Source of the DNA: Herbaspirillum lusitanum P6-12
GTDB lineage: Bacteria; Pseudomonadota; Gammaproteobacteria; Burkholderiales; Burkholderiaceae_D
DNA: 64,000 nt
Direction of reading: 5' to 3'
Assembly (NCBI RefSeq): GCF_000256565.1
Contig: NZ_AJHH01000397.1
Coordinates: 1-64,000, forward strand
A program made the position numbers and the translations under genes. How positions within the stretch are numbered: the first letter of the stretch is position 1; every line of letters starts with the position of its first letter. Of this stretch, positions 9,784 to 18,447 are shown in pieces. The notes under the pieces were generated by a model, which had not been told where the DNA came from, searched no databases, and saw only the letters and a list, made by a program, of their open reading frames with translations.

Positions 9784-11358
9784 ATGAATATCGCATTTAG
9801 AGTTGATGCATCAGATCAGATTGGAACCGGACATCTGATGCGTTGCTTGACTCTTGCCGACATTTTTCTCGGAAGAGGTGTTCGGGTTCAATTCATCTGT
9901 CGTGATCATTCGGGCAATCTCGTTGCACTGCTCAAAGACCGGAATATACCGGTACTTGTATTGCCTCGACCCGCGGAGCGGGCCTCTCAGCATTCTGAAG
10001 ACTACGCAATGTGGCTTGGCGTTTCGCAAATTGAAGACGCGGGGCACAGTATCGATGCACTCAATGGAGAAATTCCTGACTGGCTGATTGTCGATCACTA
10101 TGGTCTGGATGTGGAGTGGGAAAGGAAAATTCGCCCATTTGCCAAGAAAATCATGGTGATCGATGATTTGGCCAACCGGGTCCACGAGTGTGACGTTTTA
10201 CTAGACCAGAACTATGCGCTCAATGATCAGCGCTATGTTGAATTGCTACCCGTTTCGTGCCAATCCCTATTGGGGCCGCGGTATGCATTGCTTCGTCCTG
10301 AATATCGGCAGCACCGGGAGAGTGTTTGCCGTGGCGGGACTGTTGGAAAAATACTGATATTTTTTGGCGGAACTGACTCGTTCAATTTGACGGCATTGGT
10401 ACTGACTGTATTGAGCCTCCCCGAGTTTTCTCATATCGAAGTTGACGTGATCGTCGGTGCAAACAACAAACACCGGGTACAAATCGAAGCAATCTCGAAT
10501 GCGAGACCTCGTACGGTGCTGTATGGTCCCCGCAGTCACTTGGCAGATCTCATGGCCAGTGCCGATTTGTCGATAGGTGCAGCGGGAGGGACTACTTGGG
10601 AGCGCATGTGCCTGGGACTTCCATCACTGGTGATATCTGTAGCAGAAAACCAACTTCCGGGTGCGCGATCCTTGGCAAAGCAGAAGCTCATCAAATACGT
10701 TGGGCATCATTCTGACAATGTATCGGAGGCGCTAAAGCGTGATCTACATTATTTGATCAACGATGAATCCGAGTTGAGACAACTGACAGTGCGGAACCAG
10801 CAATTGGTTGACGGAATGGGCGCAATGCGCGTTGTAGAAGCCCTGAGTCCCAGCCCCGAAAAGCAATTCAAGCTCAGGAGAGCTGCAGCTCATGATATTT
10901 TTCTCTATTACGATTGGGCGAATGATCCTGCGGTTCGTAGCAATGGATTTAGTTCGGAACCAATTGCCTGGGAGGTTCACGAACAATGGTTTCAGGGGAA
11001 AATAGAAGATGCCGGAAGCTATTTGTTCGTCCTGGAAGTCTCAGGGCTACCAGTGGGACAAGTTCGTTTCGAGCGACGTGAGGACGATTTGAATATAGGA
11101 TATTCGCTTGATACGGTCGTCCGTGGGCGGGGTTGGGGGAAAGCTTTGATTGTTCTTGGCATATATTCGTTGATGAATTTGAATTCATCTCGGCTTCGTG
11201 CTGTGGTCAAATATGAAAATTTCGCGTCCAGAGCAGTCTTTCTTGGCTTGGGTTTTTTAGAGGAACCGAACCCTTCTGGTCATCAGTTTGATTACTACTT
11301 GAACTTCACGCAGAGAGTCGAAGTAACAGAGAAATTCCTCAGGCTCGGCGATATTTGA
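9784..11358 (+). CDS. pseG: Fusion: PseG UDP-sugar hydrolase plus GNAT N-acetyltransferase (PseH-like)
   Basis: Residues 1 to about 340 match PseG, which cuts UDP from 2,4-diacetamido-2,4,6-trideoxy-L-altrose. The N-terminus has the G-T-G-H-L-M-R-C loop at 14-21, and the GT-B-like C-half carries G-A-A-G-G-T-T-W-E-R near 265-275. Residues from about 360 to the end form a GNAT acetyltransferase. Its core R-G-x-G-W-G-K-A acetyl-CoA loop and its placement here suggest PseH, which acetylates the 4-amino group just before PseG acts. In H. pylori and Campylobacter these are separate proteins. The ATG at 9784 starts the first strand; TTG 9754 would add ten residues. Confidence 0.87.
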   Translation: MNIAFRVDASDQIGTGHLMRCLTLADIFLGRGVRVQFICRDHSGNLVALLKDRNIPVLVLPRPAERASQHSEDYAMWLGVSQIEDAGHSIDALNGEIPDWLIVDHYGLDVEWERKIRPFAKKIMVIDDLANRVHECDVLLDQNYALNDQRYVELLPVSCQSLLGPRYALLRPEYRQHRESVCRGGTVGKILIFFGGTDSFNLTALVLTVLSLPEFSHIEVDVIVGANNKHRVQIEAISNARPRTVLYGPRSHLADLMASADLSIGAAGGTTWERMCLGLPSLVISVAENQLPGARSLAKQKLIKYVGHHSDNVSEALKRDLHYLINDESELRQLTVRNQQLVDGMGAMRVVEALSPSPEKQFKLRRAAAHDIFLYYDWANDPAVRSNGFSSEPIAWEVHEQWFQGKIEDAGSYLFVLEVSGLPVGQVRFERREDDLNIGYSLDTVVRGRGWGKALIVLGIYSLMNLNSSRLRAVVKYENFASRAVFLGLGFLEEPNPSGHQFDYYLNFTQRVEVTEKFLRLGDI

Positions 11359-11500
11359 ATTCGTGAAATCGAAGTTCGCCGTGAAGCCTCTGTTCCGTGC
11401 CGAGGAAGTCTCGACGGCACAAACACGGCCCGTTATCTATTGATTCGGGTTCGCGTCAAATTGTGATCCATTTTTTTGGTGTTGGTACTGAGAGAAAAGA

Positions 11501-12541
11501 ATGAAAATAGGTAATCGAGAAATAGGACTGGGGCATGCACCCTTCGTTATTGCCGAGATGTCCGGCAATCACAATCAATCGTTGGAGCGGGCTTTGGAAA
11601 TCGTCGAAGTTGCTGCCAAGACCGGTGCCCATGCGCTGAAGATTCAAACCTATACGCCGGACACCATGACGCTGGATCTTGATGAGGGCGAGTTTCACAT
11701 AGGGGATCCAAATAGTCTGTGGGCAGGGACGTCGTTATACAAGTTGTACGGTGAGGCATACACACCATGGGAATGGCATAAGGCTATTTTCGACCGTGCG
11801 CAAGAGTTGGGAATCATCATCTTCAGCACGCCTTTTGATGACACTGCTGTCGACTTTCTCGACGATTTGAATGTTCCTTGCTACAAGATTGCGTCGTTTG
11901 AAAATACAGATTTACCGTTGATACGTCGCGTCGCGGCGACCGGTAAACCAGTCATTATTTCGACCGGTATGGCAACGGTGGCCGAATTGGAAGATACGGT
12001 CAATGCCGCACGGCAAGCAGGATGCACGGATTTGATTTTGCTTAAATGCACCAGTACTTATCCTGCGACGGCAAAGAATACGAACATTTTGACAATTCCG
12101 CATATGCGCCAATTGTTCAATTGTGAAATCGGTTTATCCGATCACACCATGGGGGTTGGCGTTTCTGTCGCCAGTGTCGCGCTGGGAGCCACTGTCATTG
12201 AGAAACACTTTACGCTCAGTCGGGCTGACGGAGGTGTCGACAGTGCATTCTCAATGGAACCCGCGGAAATGGCTCAGCTGGTTTTGGAGACTGAACGTGC
12301 GTGGGAGGCGTTGGGGCGTGTGAGCTATGGCCCTACGGAGGCCGAAAAAAAATCGCTTCAGTACCGACGCACTTTGTATGTTGTCAAAGATATGAGCGCC
12401 GGAGATCTTCTTTCGTCAGACAATGTTCGAGCGATTCGGCCTGGATCCGGATTGCAGACAAAGCACTTGCCGCAGATACTGGGTAAGGCAGTCAAGAGCG
12501 CTGTGAAACGAGGCACGCCTGTCTCTTGGGATTTGATTTGA
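11501..12541 (+). CDS. pseI: Pseudaminic acid synthase
   Basis: PseI condenses the 2,4-diacetamido sugar with phosphoenolpyruvate to give pseudaminic acid. Residues about 30-275 form the NeuB-type TIM barrel, with K-I-Q-T-Y-T-P near 48 and S-D-H-T-M-G near 211. Residues about 285-346 are the C-terminal SAF/antifreeze-like domain. The length of 346 fits. ATG 11501 follows an A/G-rich Shine-Dalgarno (AGAGAAAAGA). A 142-base gap separates it from the PseG fusion. The neighbours favour PseI over sialic or legionaminic acid synthases, although sequence alone does not fully separate these. Confidence 0.9.
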   Translation: MKIGNREIGLGHAPFVIAEMSGNHNQSLERALEIVEVAAKTGAHALKIQTYTPDTMTLDLDEGEFHIGDPNSLWAGTSLYKLYGEAYTPWEWHKAIFDRAQELGIIIFSTPFDDTAVDFLDDLNVPCYKIASFENTDLPLIRRVAATGKPVIISTGMATVAELEDTVNAARQAGCTDLILLKCTSTYPATAKNTNILTIPHMRQLFNCEIGLSDHTMGVGVSVASVALGATVIEKHFTLSRADGGVDSAFSMEPAEMAQLVLETERAWEALGRVSYGPTEAEKKSLQYRRTLYVVKDMSAGDLLSSDNVRAIRPGSGLQTKHLPQILGKAVKSAVKRGTPVSWDLI

Positions 12542-12645
12542 TTCGCTTCTCTGACACCCTCAGGGAGCTCCATGAGTATATCTATTTTGCTTTTGATCGT
12601 CGGTTGTGACTGGTTAAGGCACTCTGTATTGTTTGAAAGAAGTGA

Positions 12646-13377
12646 ATGGCTTTTCTAGCTAAGATCAAAGAACGAATTCGCAAGGAGATGTTTTTACCCT
12701 CGTGTTTGGGCGTAATTGTCAATCCGTTCTACATCATTAGAAATGGGCTATACAAAGAAATAAAACATTTTTCACCTTTGATGCAGGGGCGTATTCTCGA
12801 TTTCGGATGTGGATCAAAGCCCTATGAAGAGTTGTTTGTCAACGCGGAGCAATATATTGGAGTCGACATCAAAGTGAGCGGGCACGATCATGTCGCCAGC
12901 AAAGTCGACTTCTTTTACGACGGAAAAACCTTGCCCTTTGATTCCAGCTATTTTGACGGACTGGTTTCGTTCGAAACTCTTGAGCATGTTTTTGAACCCG
13001 ACAGCATTTTTTCTGAGTTGAATCGTGTGTTGAAATCGGGTGGCAAGTTGATGTTGTCGGTTCCTTTTGTTTGGGACGAGCACGAAACCCCATATGACTT
13101 CGCGCGTTACACGAGTTTTGGAATGTTGCATTTATTGTCCAAGCACGGATTTGAAGTTCTTGAGTATGAAAAAACGACAACTTATTTTTTGACGATCTGC
13201 CAGATGTTTATTGCGTACTTGTACCAGCATGTCTTGCCAAAAAACAAATGGCTCAAGCAACTTTCTCAGCTTGTTTTTATCTTTCCGCTTACGGTATTGG
13301 CCTTGGGCCTGAACATGATTTTTCCCCGTAGATACGATTTTTTTTGTAATTCTGTAATAGTCGCCCGTAAGAATTGA
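12646..13377 (+). CDS. Class I SAM-dependent methyltransferase
   Basis: The 243-residue protein has the SAM motif I L-D-F-G-C-G-S-K-P near residues 51-59 and an acidic strand end (V-D-I) near 75. A motif F-E-T-L-E-H-V follows near 107-113. The C-terminal 45 residues are hydrophobic, interrupted by a charged segment, and may touch the membrane. It begins the block between pseI and the large membrane protein at 21.4 kb, so it may methylate a sugar or lipid-linked intermediate; the acceptor is unknown. A 104-base gap precedes it, in which I see no other gene. Confidence 0.72.
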   Translation: MAFLAKIKERIRKEMFLPSCLGVIVNPFYIIRNGLYKEIKHFSPLMQGRILDFGCGSKPYEELFVNAEQYIGVDIKVSGHDHVASKVDFFYDGKTLPFDSSYFDGLVSFETLEHVFEPDSIFSELNRVLKSGGKLMLSVPFVWDEHETPYDFARYTSFGMLHLLSKHGFEVLEYEKTTTYFLTICQMFIAYLYQHVLPKNKWLKQLSQLVFIFPLTVLALGLNMIFPRRYDFFCNSVIVARKN

Positions 13378-13592
13378 TACTAAAAAATATTCGGCATGAG
13401 ACGGAGCTTTGAACTATAAATTGCGACCAACGAAAAAAGATGGGGGATGGCAGGAATATCTTGTCCGATTGAAGGCTTGTCTTGTTGTGACGTCACGTGA
13501 GTCGCCCAAATGTTGGAATGCTGCCCTTGGCACTTCACAGGGAAATTAAATTTTTTGTTCGATGGGGTATCCCATATTTCATAATAGTTACC

Positions 13593-14588
13593 ATGCCTAC
13601 CAATCACGCTGCTCACATGCAAAACATAGCCCGACCTCTTATTTCCGTAGTCATCCCTGTATATAAGGCTGAACGTTGTTTGGATGAATTGTATCTTCGC
13701 CTGAAAAATGCCTTGGAGCAAGTTTCCTCAAGCTTCGAAATCATACTGGTGGAAGACTGCGGAGGGGATCGCTCATGGGAAATGATTGGGGCACTTGCTG
13801 CATCCGACGCGCGTGTGCGGGGTATCCAGTTCAGTCGCAATTTTGGCCAACACTATGGCATTACAGCAGGACTGGATTGCTGCAGGGGCGATTGGGTGGT
13901 GGTTATGGATTGCGACTTACAGGATCGGCCGGAAGAAATACCACGTCTCTATGCCAAGGCGCAAGAAGGCTATGATGTCGTCTTGGCCAAGAGGGGTGTG
14001 CGGCGAGATCCTTTGGTGAAGCGAATTACTTCCCACGTCTTTTACAAGCTGTTCAGTTACTTGGCAGACGTCAAATATGACGGGGATAGTGGTAACTTCC
14101 GCATCATGTCACGAAAGGTTGTAGAGAATTTTCGCCGTATGGGGGAGCAGCTTCGTTTCTTTGGCGGACTGGTGCAGTGGATGGGGTTTCCCACCTCAAG
14201 TATTGAGGTCCAGCATGCAGAGCGTTTTGCCGGGAAATCCAACTATACCTTTGCCATGTTGTGGAACATGGCTTCGGAAAATATTATTGCCCACTCGGAC
14301 AAACCGCTGCGACTGGCGGTGCGTTTCGGTTTTTTGATGGCATTGTTTTCCTTCGTTTATGGTGCCTATATTTTGGGATATTCCTTGATATACAGCTCGC
14401 CGATTCAAGGTTGGAGCAGTCTGATCGTGTCCTTGTATTTTATCGGTGGCGTGATCATTACGATTTTGGGAATTTTGGGTATTTATCTCGGCAAGACATT
14501 TGATGAGACCAAAAAACGCCCTCTCTATATCATCAGGAGCGAGGTGGGTTTTACATCAAACATGGTTCAGGAAAGTCATGAAGTCTAG
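13593..14588 (+). CDS. GT2 polyprenyl-phosphate glycosyltransferase (ArnC/GtrB-like)
   Basis: Residues about 15-235 form a GT-A domain of the DPM1/ArnC/GtrB type, with V-I-P-V-Y near 20, the acceptor strand V-E-D-C near 54 and the metal motif D-C-D-L-Q-D near 106-111. The C-terminal part has two membrane segments (about 247-271 and 281-306), the usual layout of enzymes that load a sugar onto undecaprenyl phosphate. The M at 13593 is preferred; ORF sequence upstream is not family-like. It overlaps the next gene by 11 bases. With the SMR-like protein at 18.1 kb and the large membrane protein at 21.4 kb, it fits a three-step flipping and transfer pathway. Confidence 0.82.
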   Translation: MPTNHAAHMQNIARPLISVVIPVYKAERCLDELYLRLKNALEQVSSSFEIILVEDCGGDRSWEMIGALAASDARVRGIQFSRNFGQHYGITAGLDCCRGDWVVVMDCDLQDRPEEIPRLYAKAQEGYDVVLAKRGVRRDPLVKRITSHVFYKLFSYLADVKYDGDSGNFRIMSRKVVENFRRMGEQLRFFGGLVQWMGFPTSSIEVQHAERFAGKSNYTFAMLWNMASENIIAHSDKPLRLAVRFGFLMALFSFVYGAYILGYSLIYSSPIQGWSSLIVSLYFIGGVIITILGILGIYLGKTFDETKKRPLYIIRSEVGFTSNMVQESHEV

Positions 14589-15408
14589 AGCCCTGCTAAT
14601 TACCGGCGCAAACGGATTCCTGGCGCGCGCAGTGGTTCGTCAACTTACTGGAAATTGGATACCGGCCGCGCTGGTGCGACCCGGAACGACTGCTTCACCA
14701 GACTACGACAGTAGTCACGACTCTGTGGATGATTTGGTCAGGGATTTGAAGTCGATTGACGCCATTTTGCATCTGGCTGCCTGCGTTCCGTCTCCAGCCA
14801 ATGGCGCTCCTCCCGAACTGGAAGCTGTAAATGTCGAGTTGGTCAAAAAACTTGTAAGGGAGTATCCGGACGCACACCACGTGCTCTCATCCTCGGTGTC
14901 GATATATGGAACGCCGGTATCACTGCCGTTGTCAGTGGTGTCCCAACCGAACTCGCCAAATGCTTACGGACTCTCAAAATTGAAGGCGGAGAGCCTCGTG
15001 AGGGAGACTTCGAAACACACCATCATCAGATTTTCGTCTCTGATAGGTAGCGACATGAAGCCCGGTACGTTCATTCAGGCGGTTGTGGCCTCGGCGCGAG
15101 CAGGGCAGATCAATCTTGTCGGCAATGGAGAGCGATTGCAAAACTACCTCGACCTCGATGATGCGGCGCAAATGTGTTTGCAGGGAGCTGTCAGCGAGAA
15201 GTCTTCTACTGTTCTGGGAATAGGTGCCAGATCTTACAGCAACAATGAAGTCGCCAATATATTGGCGCGGCTGACGGGGGCCGCTGTAGTTCACAGTGGC
15301 GCCGATAGCAGTCCTTCTTTCGTGTATGACGTCGACCATGCCATGGATATTGGTCGTCCTTTAATCAGCTTGGCAGATAGCCTTGAGAAAATGGTGCAAC
15401 GAGCATGA
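14578..15408 (+). CDS. NAD-dependent epimerase/dehydratase (extended SDR)
   Basis: This 276-residue SDR starts with the Rossmann motif G-A-N-G-F-L-A at about residues 9-15. It has the S-S-V-S-I-Y-G active-site strand near 105-111 and Y-G-L-S-K (Y-x-x-x-K) near 128-132. It is shorter than typical nucleotide-sugar epimerases (about 310). ATG 14578 lies inside the end of the previous gene, and the stop overlaps the ATP-grasp gene by ATGA, so the three are tightly coupled. The sugar substrate cannot be told. Confidence 0.75.
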   Translation: MKSRALLITGANGFLARAVVRQLTGNWIPAALVRPGTTASPDYDSSHDSVDDLVRDLKSIDAILHLAACVPSPANGAPPELEAVNVELVKKLVREYPDAHHVLSSSVSIYGTPVSLPLSVVSQPNSPNAYGLSKLKAESLVRETSKHTIIRFSSLIGSDMKPGTFIQAVVASARAGQINLVGNGERLQNYLDLDDAAQMCLQGAVSEKSSTVLGIGARSYSNNEVANILARLTGAAVVHSGADSSPSFVYDVDHAMDIGRPLISLADSLEKMVQRA

Positions 15409-16370
15409 AGTCTATTTTAGTAACAGGTATTGGCGGAGTGGTCGGCCAGGGGATTTTGAGAAATCTGCTCGCCATGAATCTGAACGTCCCGGTTGTGGGG
15501 ACGAATACTGTGAAGATCAGTGCTGGCAATCATCTCTGTGACCATGTCTATGAGGTCCCCTTTGCCTACGATGGGGACTACGTTGCCACGATAAAGGATC
15601 TGGTGACTCGACATGAGGTTGGCCTTGTCATTCCAAGTACCGACTATGAGGCTTACTACCTGTCGCTCAATGAAGAGGCATTGTCTTGCCGGGTCGCAGC
15701 ATCACCTCCGGAAGTTACCGGTTTTTGCCTGGATAAGTATTTGAATTTTCAAGAATTTGAAAGTGCGGGTCTGCCATTTGCACAATCGTCTCTTCCATCG
15801 GCCTATCGGGGCGAATTTGCGAAGACGGTGGTCAAGCCCCGGGAGGGGAGGGGCTCCCGCAATATCGTGATAGATCCTGCGCGGCCGACTGATTTCGGCG
15901 ATGACTATGTTGTTCAGGAATATCTCAATGGGCCAGAACTAACCACTACGTTCTACGTATTGCAGACGGGCGGTTTGCATGGCCTGATCACCATGGAACG
16001 AGAACTCGAACAAGGAAATACTGCACGCTGTGAGGTCGTTTTTGATCATGACGAAACCCTCCTTGGCATGATCAGGCGAATTATTGCGCGTTTTCCTTTC
16101 AAGGGTTCTTGTAACATTCAGAGTCGTGTCACCAGGAATGGCGTTATTCCATTTGAAATCAACTGCAGAATCTCGGGGACCAATTCGGTAAGATCGCAAC
16201 TGGGATTCAATGACGTGGCCTATACGGTACAAGAACTGTTTTTGAATCAGCTCCCTGATCAGCCTCATATTTTGAAAGGCAGTGCCATCAGAATTATTCA
16301 CGACGTCATCTATCCGGACAAATCTCTTTCGGAGATATCCAATAGCAATGACCATTTCTGGACTTTCTAG
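15405..16370 (+). CDS. ATP-grasp family protein (CarB-like)
   Basis: The 321-residue protein has the three parts of ATP-grasp enzymes. There is an N-terminal preATP domain starting G-I-G-G-V-V-G-Q-G. A central domain has the V-V-K-P-R-E-G-R-G-S-R nucleotide loop near 141-151. The C-terminal catalytic core has E-I-N-C-R-I-S-G-T-N near 250-259, where the Glu and Asn bind metal. Such enzymes join a carboxylate to an amine or other nucleophile using ATP. In polysaccharide loci they may attach an amino acid or other acid to an amino sugar, which is an inference here. It overlaps the upstream SDR by ATGA. Confidence 0.78.
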   Translation: MKSILVTGIGGVVGQGILRNLLAMNLNVPVVGTNTVKISAGNHLCDHVYEVPFAYDGDYVATIKDLVTRHEVGLVIPSTDYEAYYLSLNEEALSCRVAASPPEVTGFCLDKYLNFQEFESAGLPFAQSSLPSAYRGEFAKTVVKPREGRGSRNIVIDPARPTDFGDDYVVQEYLNGPELTTTFYVLQTGGLHGLITMERELEQGNTARCEVVFDHDETLLGMIRRIIARFPFKGSCNIQSRVTRNGVIPFEINCRISGTNSVRSQLGFNDVAYTVQELFLNQLPDQPHILKGSAIRIIHDVIYPDKSLSEISNSNDHFWTF

Positions 16371-16374
16371 TTAT

Positions 16375-17022
16375 ATGGAAATCAAAGCTATTTTTTTTGA
16401 CGTCGCCAATACACTTCTCCATAAGCCACAGTTGTATTCGACCATGCGCGACGTTTTGTTAAGTCATGGCGTTGAGGTGCCTCATGCCAAGTTGGTTGCC
16501 GCACACCGTTTTCTGTCTGAAGCAGTGGTTTTCCCGGACCGGACATCCCGGCAGTTTTATCGGGATTTCAATAGTCACCTGGTACGATCTTTTGGTGTCG
16601 TCCCCGCGGAAGAGATTTTGGATGCGCTGTTTTCCGCATGCAGCTATCTTCCCTGGCAAGCCTTTCCCGACACAGACTTTCTTCCGTCAGTCAAATTGCG
16701 AATGGGCGTGCTCTCGAACTGGGATACTTCACTCAGAGAAAAATTGCCACTCATTTCCGGAGTCCATTTTGAATGGATTCTTGGCTCGGAAGAACAGGGG
16801 CGACGCAAACCGGATCCGGATTTCTTCAAGGAAATACTGCGTGTGACAGGCCTGCAATCTAATGAGATTATCTATGTGGGCGATTCGATGCGACTGGATA
16901 TTGAGCCGGCTTTGCGTTTGGGCTTGAACGCCATATTGATTGATCGTGATGATCTTTATCCACATTCGAACGTAAAGTGCATCAAAAGCCTTCACGGAAT
17001 TGCCGGGCACCACGTGTCGTGA
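16375..17022 (+). CDS. HAD-superfamily hydrolase, motif I lacks the second Asp
   Basis: The 215-residue protein has the HAD nucleophile strand I-F-F-D-V-A-N-T (Asp9), motif II V-L-S-N-W near 108, a motif III Lys near K-P-D-P-D and motif IV Y-V-G-D-S near 164. In HAD phosphatases motif I reads D-x-D; here the second position is Ala11. That argues against simple phosphatase chemistry and is closer to dehalogenase- or REG-2-like members. ATG 16375 fits the family start; ATG 16348 would add nine residues and overlap the upstream gene. It sits four bases after the ATP-grasp gene, so the two probably act together. Confidence 0.75.
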   Translation: MEIKAIFFDVANTLLHKPQLYSTMRDVLLSHGVEVPHAKLVAAHRFLSEAVVFPDRTSRQFYRDFNSHLVRSFGVVPAEEILDALFSACSYLPWQAFPDTDFLPSVKLRMGVLSNWDTSLREKLPLISGVHFEWILGSEEQGRRKPDPDFFKEILRVTGLQSNEIIYVGDSMRLDIEPALRLGLNAILIDRDDLYPHSNVKCIKSLHGIAGHHVS

Positions 17023-17060
17023 GCCAACGGCTCCATAAGTCCTAAATTAAAGAAAATAAA

Positions 17061-17972
17061 TTGAAATCAACCGTATTTCACCAGTCGATACATTTGCTGG
17101 AGCAAGACTTGCTTGCGGCAGATGATGTTTGTCCTTTTTGCGCAGCTACTGAAAGAGTTCTGCTAACTTTGTTACAGCGGAAGCCGGATGTGGCGCTTGT
17201 GCATTGCCGTCGTTGTCATGCATCTTCGGCGTCGAGGATGCCAACATCGGAGGCTTTGGAAAAATATTATGCCAATTACTATGGTGGGAAAGACGAAAAA
17301 ATAACGGTTGATGCGCCGGCACGAATAGCACTACATATCTATAAGCATGCAAAGTTTGCTGCGACTCGTCCTGAGATATCAATTCTTGATTATGGCGGAG
17401 GCGACGGTTCCATTTCTGTGGAGCTCGCCAAGTTCTTTGTGAATCAGGGAATCAAAAAGGTAAGTATTGCCTTGATTGACTACGACCAAAGTACGCCAAA
17501 GTCAGCGGGTGAGAATATACACGTTCGTCGTTTCAGCGATCTTTCTGAAATAGAAGATCAGTCGATGGATATCGTTATTGCGAGTGCTGTGATAGAACAT
17601 GTTCCGAATCCGCGTCCTGTAATTGATAAGCTATTTGGAGTATTGAAAGTCGGTGGTGGCTTTTATGCGCGTACCCCCCATGTGTTTCCGTTGATGAAGC
17701 TGGCATCGATAGTCAATGCAAAGTTCGACTTTACCTATCCGGCGCATGTCCACGATTTGGGCGCGAAATTCTGGAATAACATCTCGGATTGCTTAACCGG
17801 TGGCGGGAAATATCAGATCATTCGTTCGACGCCGTCTCTTGTAGAGACGTCCTTTCAAGAACATTTTCTGCGTACACTGGCCGCCTACGTGCTGAAAATA
17901 CCCGGGTATGTTTTCAAGGAGCAGTACGCTTTGGTAGGTGGATGGGAAGTATTTATTCGCAGGCGGTCCTAA
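17061..17972 (+). CDS. Class I SAM methyltransferase with N-terminal zinc-ribbon-like motif
   Basis: The 303-residue protein has C-P-F-C near residues 24-27 and C-R-R-C near 50-53, a zinc-ribbon pattern. The SAM motif I-L-D-Y-G-G-G-D-G is near 109-117 and an E-H-V motif near 175. C-x-x-C-methyltransferases of this type are common in nucleotide-sugar clusters, where some C-methylate a keto sugar. The only plausible start is TTG 17061, because the next ATG lies past the first Cys pair. The nearest stop-to-start gap is 38 bases. Confidence 0.7.
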   Translation: MKSTVFHQSIHLLEQDLLAADDVCPFCAATERVLLTLLQRKPDVALVHCRRCHASSASRMPTSEALEKYYANYYGGKDEKITVDAPARIALHIYKHAKFAATRPEISILDYGGGDGSISVELAKFFVNQGIKKVSIALIDYDQSTPKSAGENIHVRRFSDLSEIEDQSMDIVIASAVIEHVPNPRPVIDKLFGVLKVGGGFYARTPHVFPLMKLASIVNAKFDFTYPAHVHDLGAKFWNNISDCLTGGGKYQIIRSTPSLVETSFQEHFLRTLAAYVLKIPGYVFKEQYALVGGWEVFIRRRS

Positions 17973-18078
17973 GCAAGCGGAAAGATCCGTCTTCCCGAAT
18001 AGACGGGGAGATGAGAAGAGATGCGCCTGACCATGGAACTCAGAAAATCAAGGCAATACAACTGACGGAATATCTTGG

Positions 18079-18447
18079 ATGAAAATTTTATTGAGTGTTT
18101 TACCGATTGCTTTGTTGGTGGCGTACAGCCAGATTGTCGTCAAATGGCGAACATCAAGTCTGGGTGCTTCTGCCTTTGATGGTCTTGGGCTGCGAGATCG
18201 CATATTGCACTATTTGTCTGACCCGCTCTTATTGTCGGCCTATGCCGCAGCGCTATTGGCATCATTCATTTGGTTATTTGTGGTTGCCAAGTTACCGCTG
18301 GCGATTGCTTTTCCTATTTACATTGGCGTTACCTTTGTTCTTGTGATCGCCGGAAGTTGGATGTTTCTATCGGAAAACATTACTCCGCTGAGATTTCTGG
18401 CGGCTGCTTTAATTCTCTCAGGAATAGCTTTGGGAGTAAGAAATTGA
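18079..18447 (+). CDS. Small four-helix membrane protein, SMR/EamA (ArnE-like)
   Basis: The 122-residue protein is almost all membrane: four predicted helices near residues 2-20, 45-70, 73-95 and 100-120, with short polar links. This size and layout fit the SMR/EamA half-transporters such as ArnE/ArnF, which help flip undecaprenyl-phosphate aminoarabinose. In its setting, after a GT2 Und-P transferase and before a large GT-C-like protein, a flippase role is reasonable but unproven. Small EamA proteins of other function remain possible. Its stop overlaps the next start (TTGA). Confidence 0.72.
   Translation: MKILLSVLPIALLVAYSQIVVKWRTSSLGASAFDGLGLRDRILHYLSDPLLLSAYAAALLASFIWLFVVAKLPLAIAFPIYIGVTFVLVIAGSWMFLSENITPLRFLAAALILSGIALGVRN

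Noticed and set aside
13489-13501. TGACGTCACGTGA palindrome-like sequence before the ArnC/GtrB-like gene
   Set aside because: It resembles a eukaryotic CRE-type site by chance; no spacing to a promoter supports a bacterial operator.
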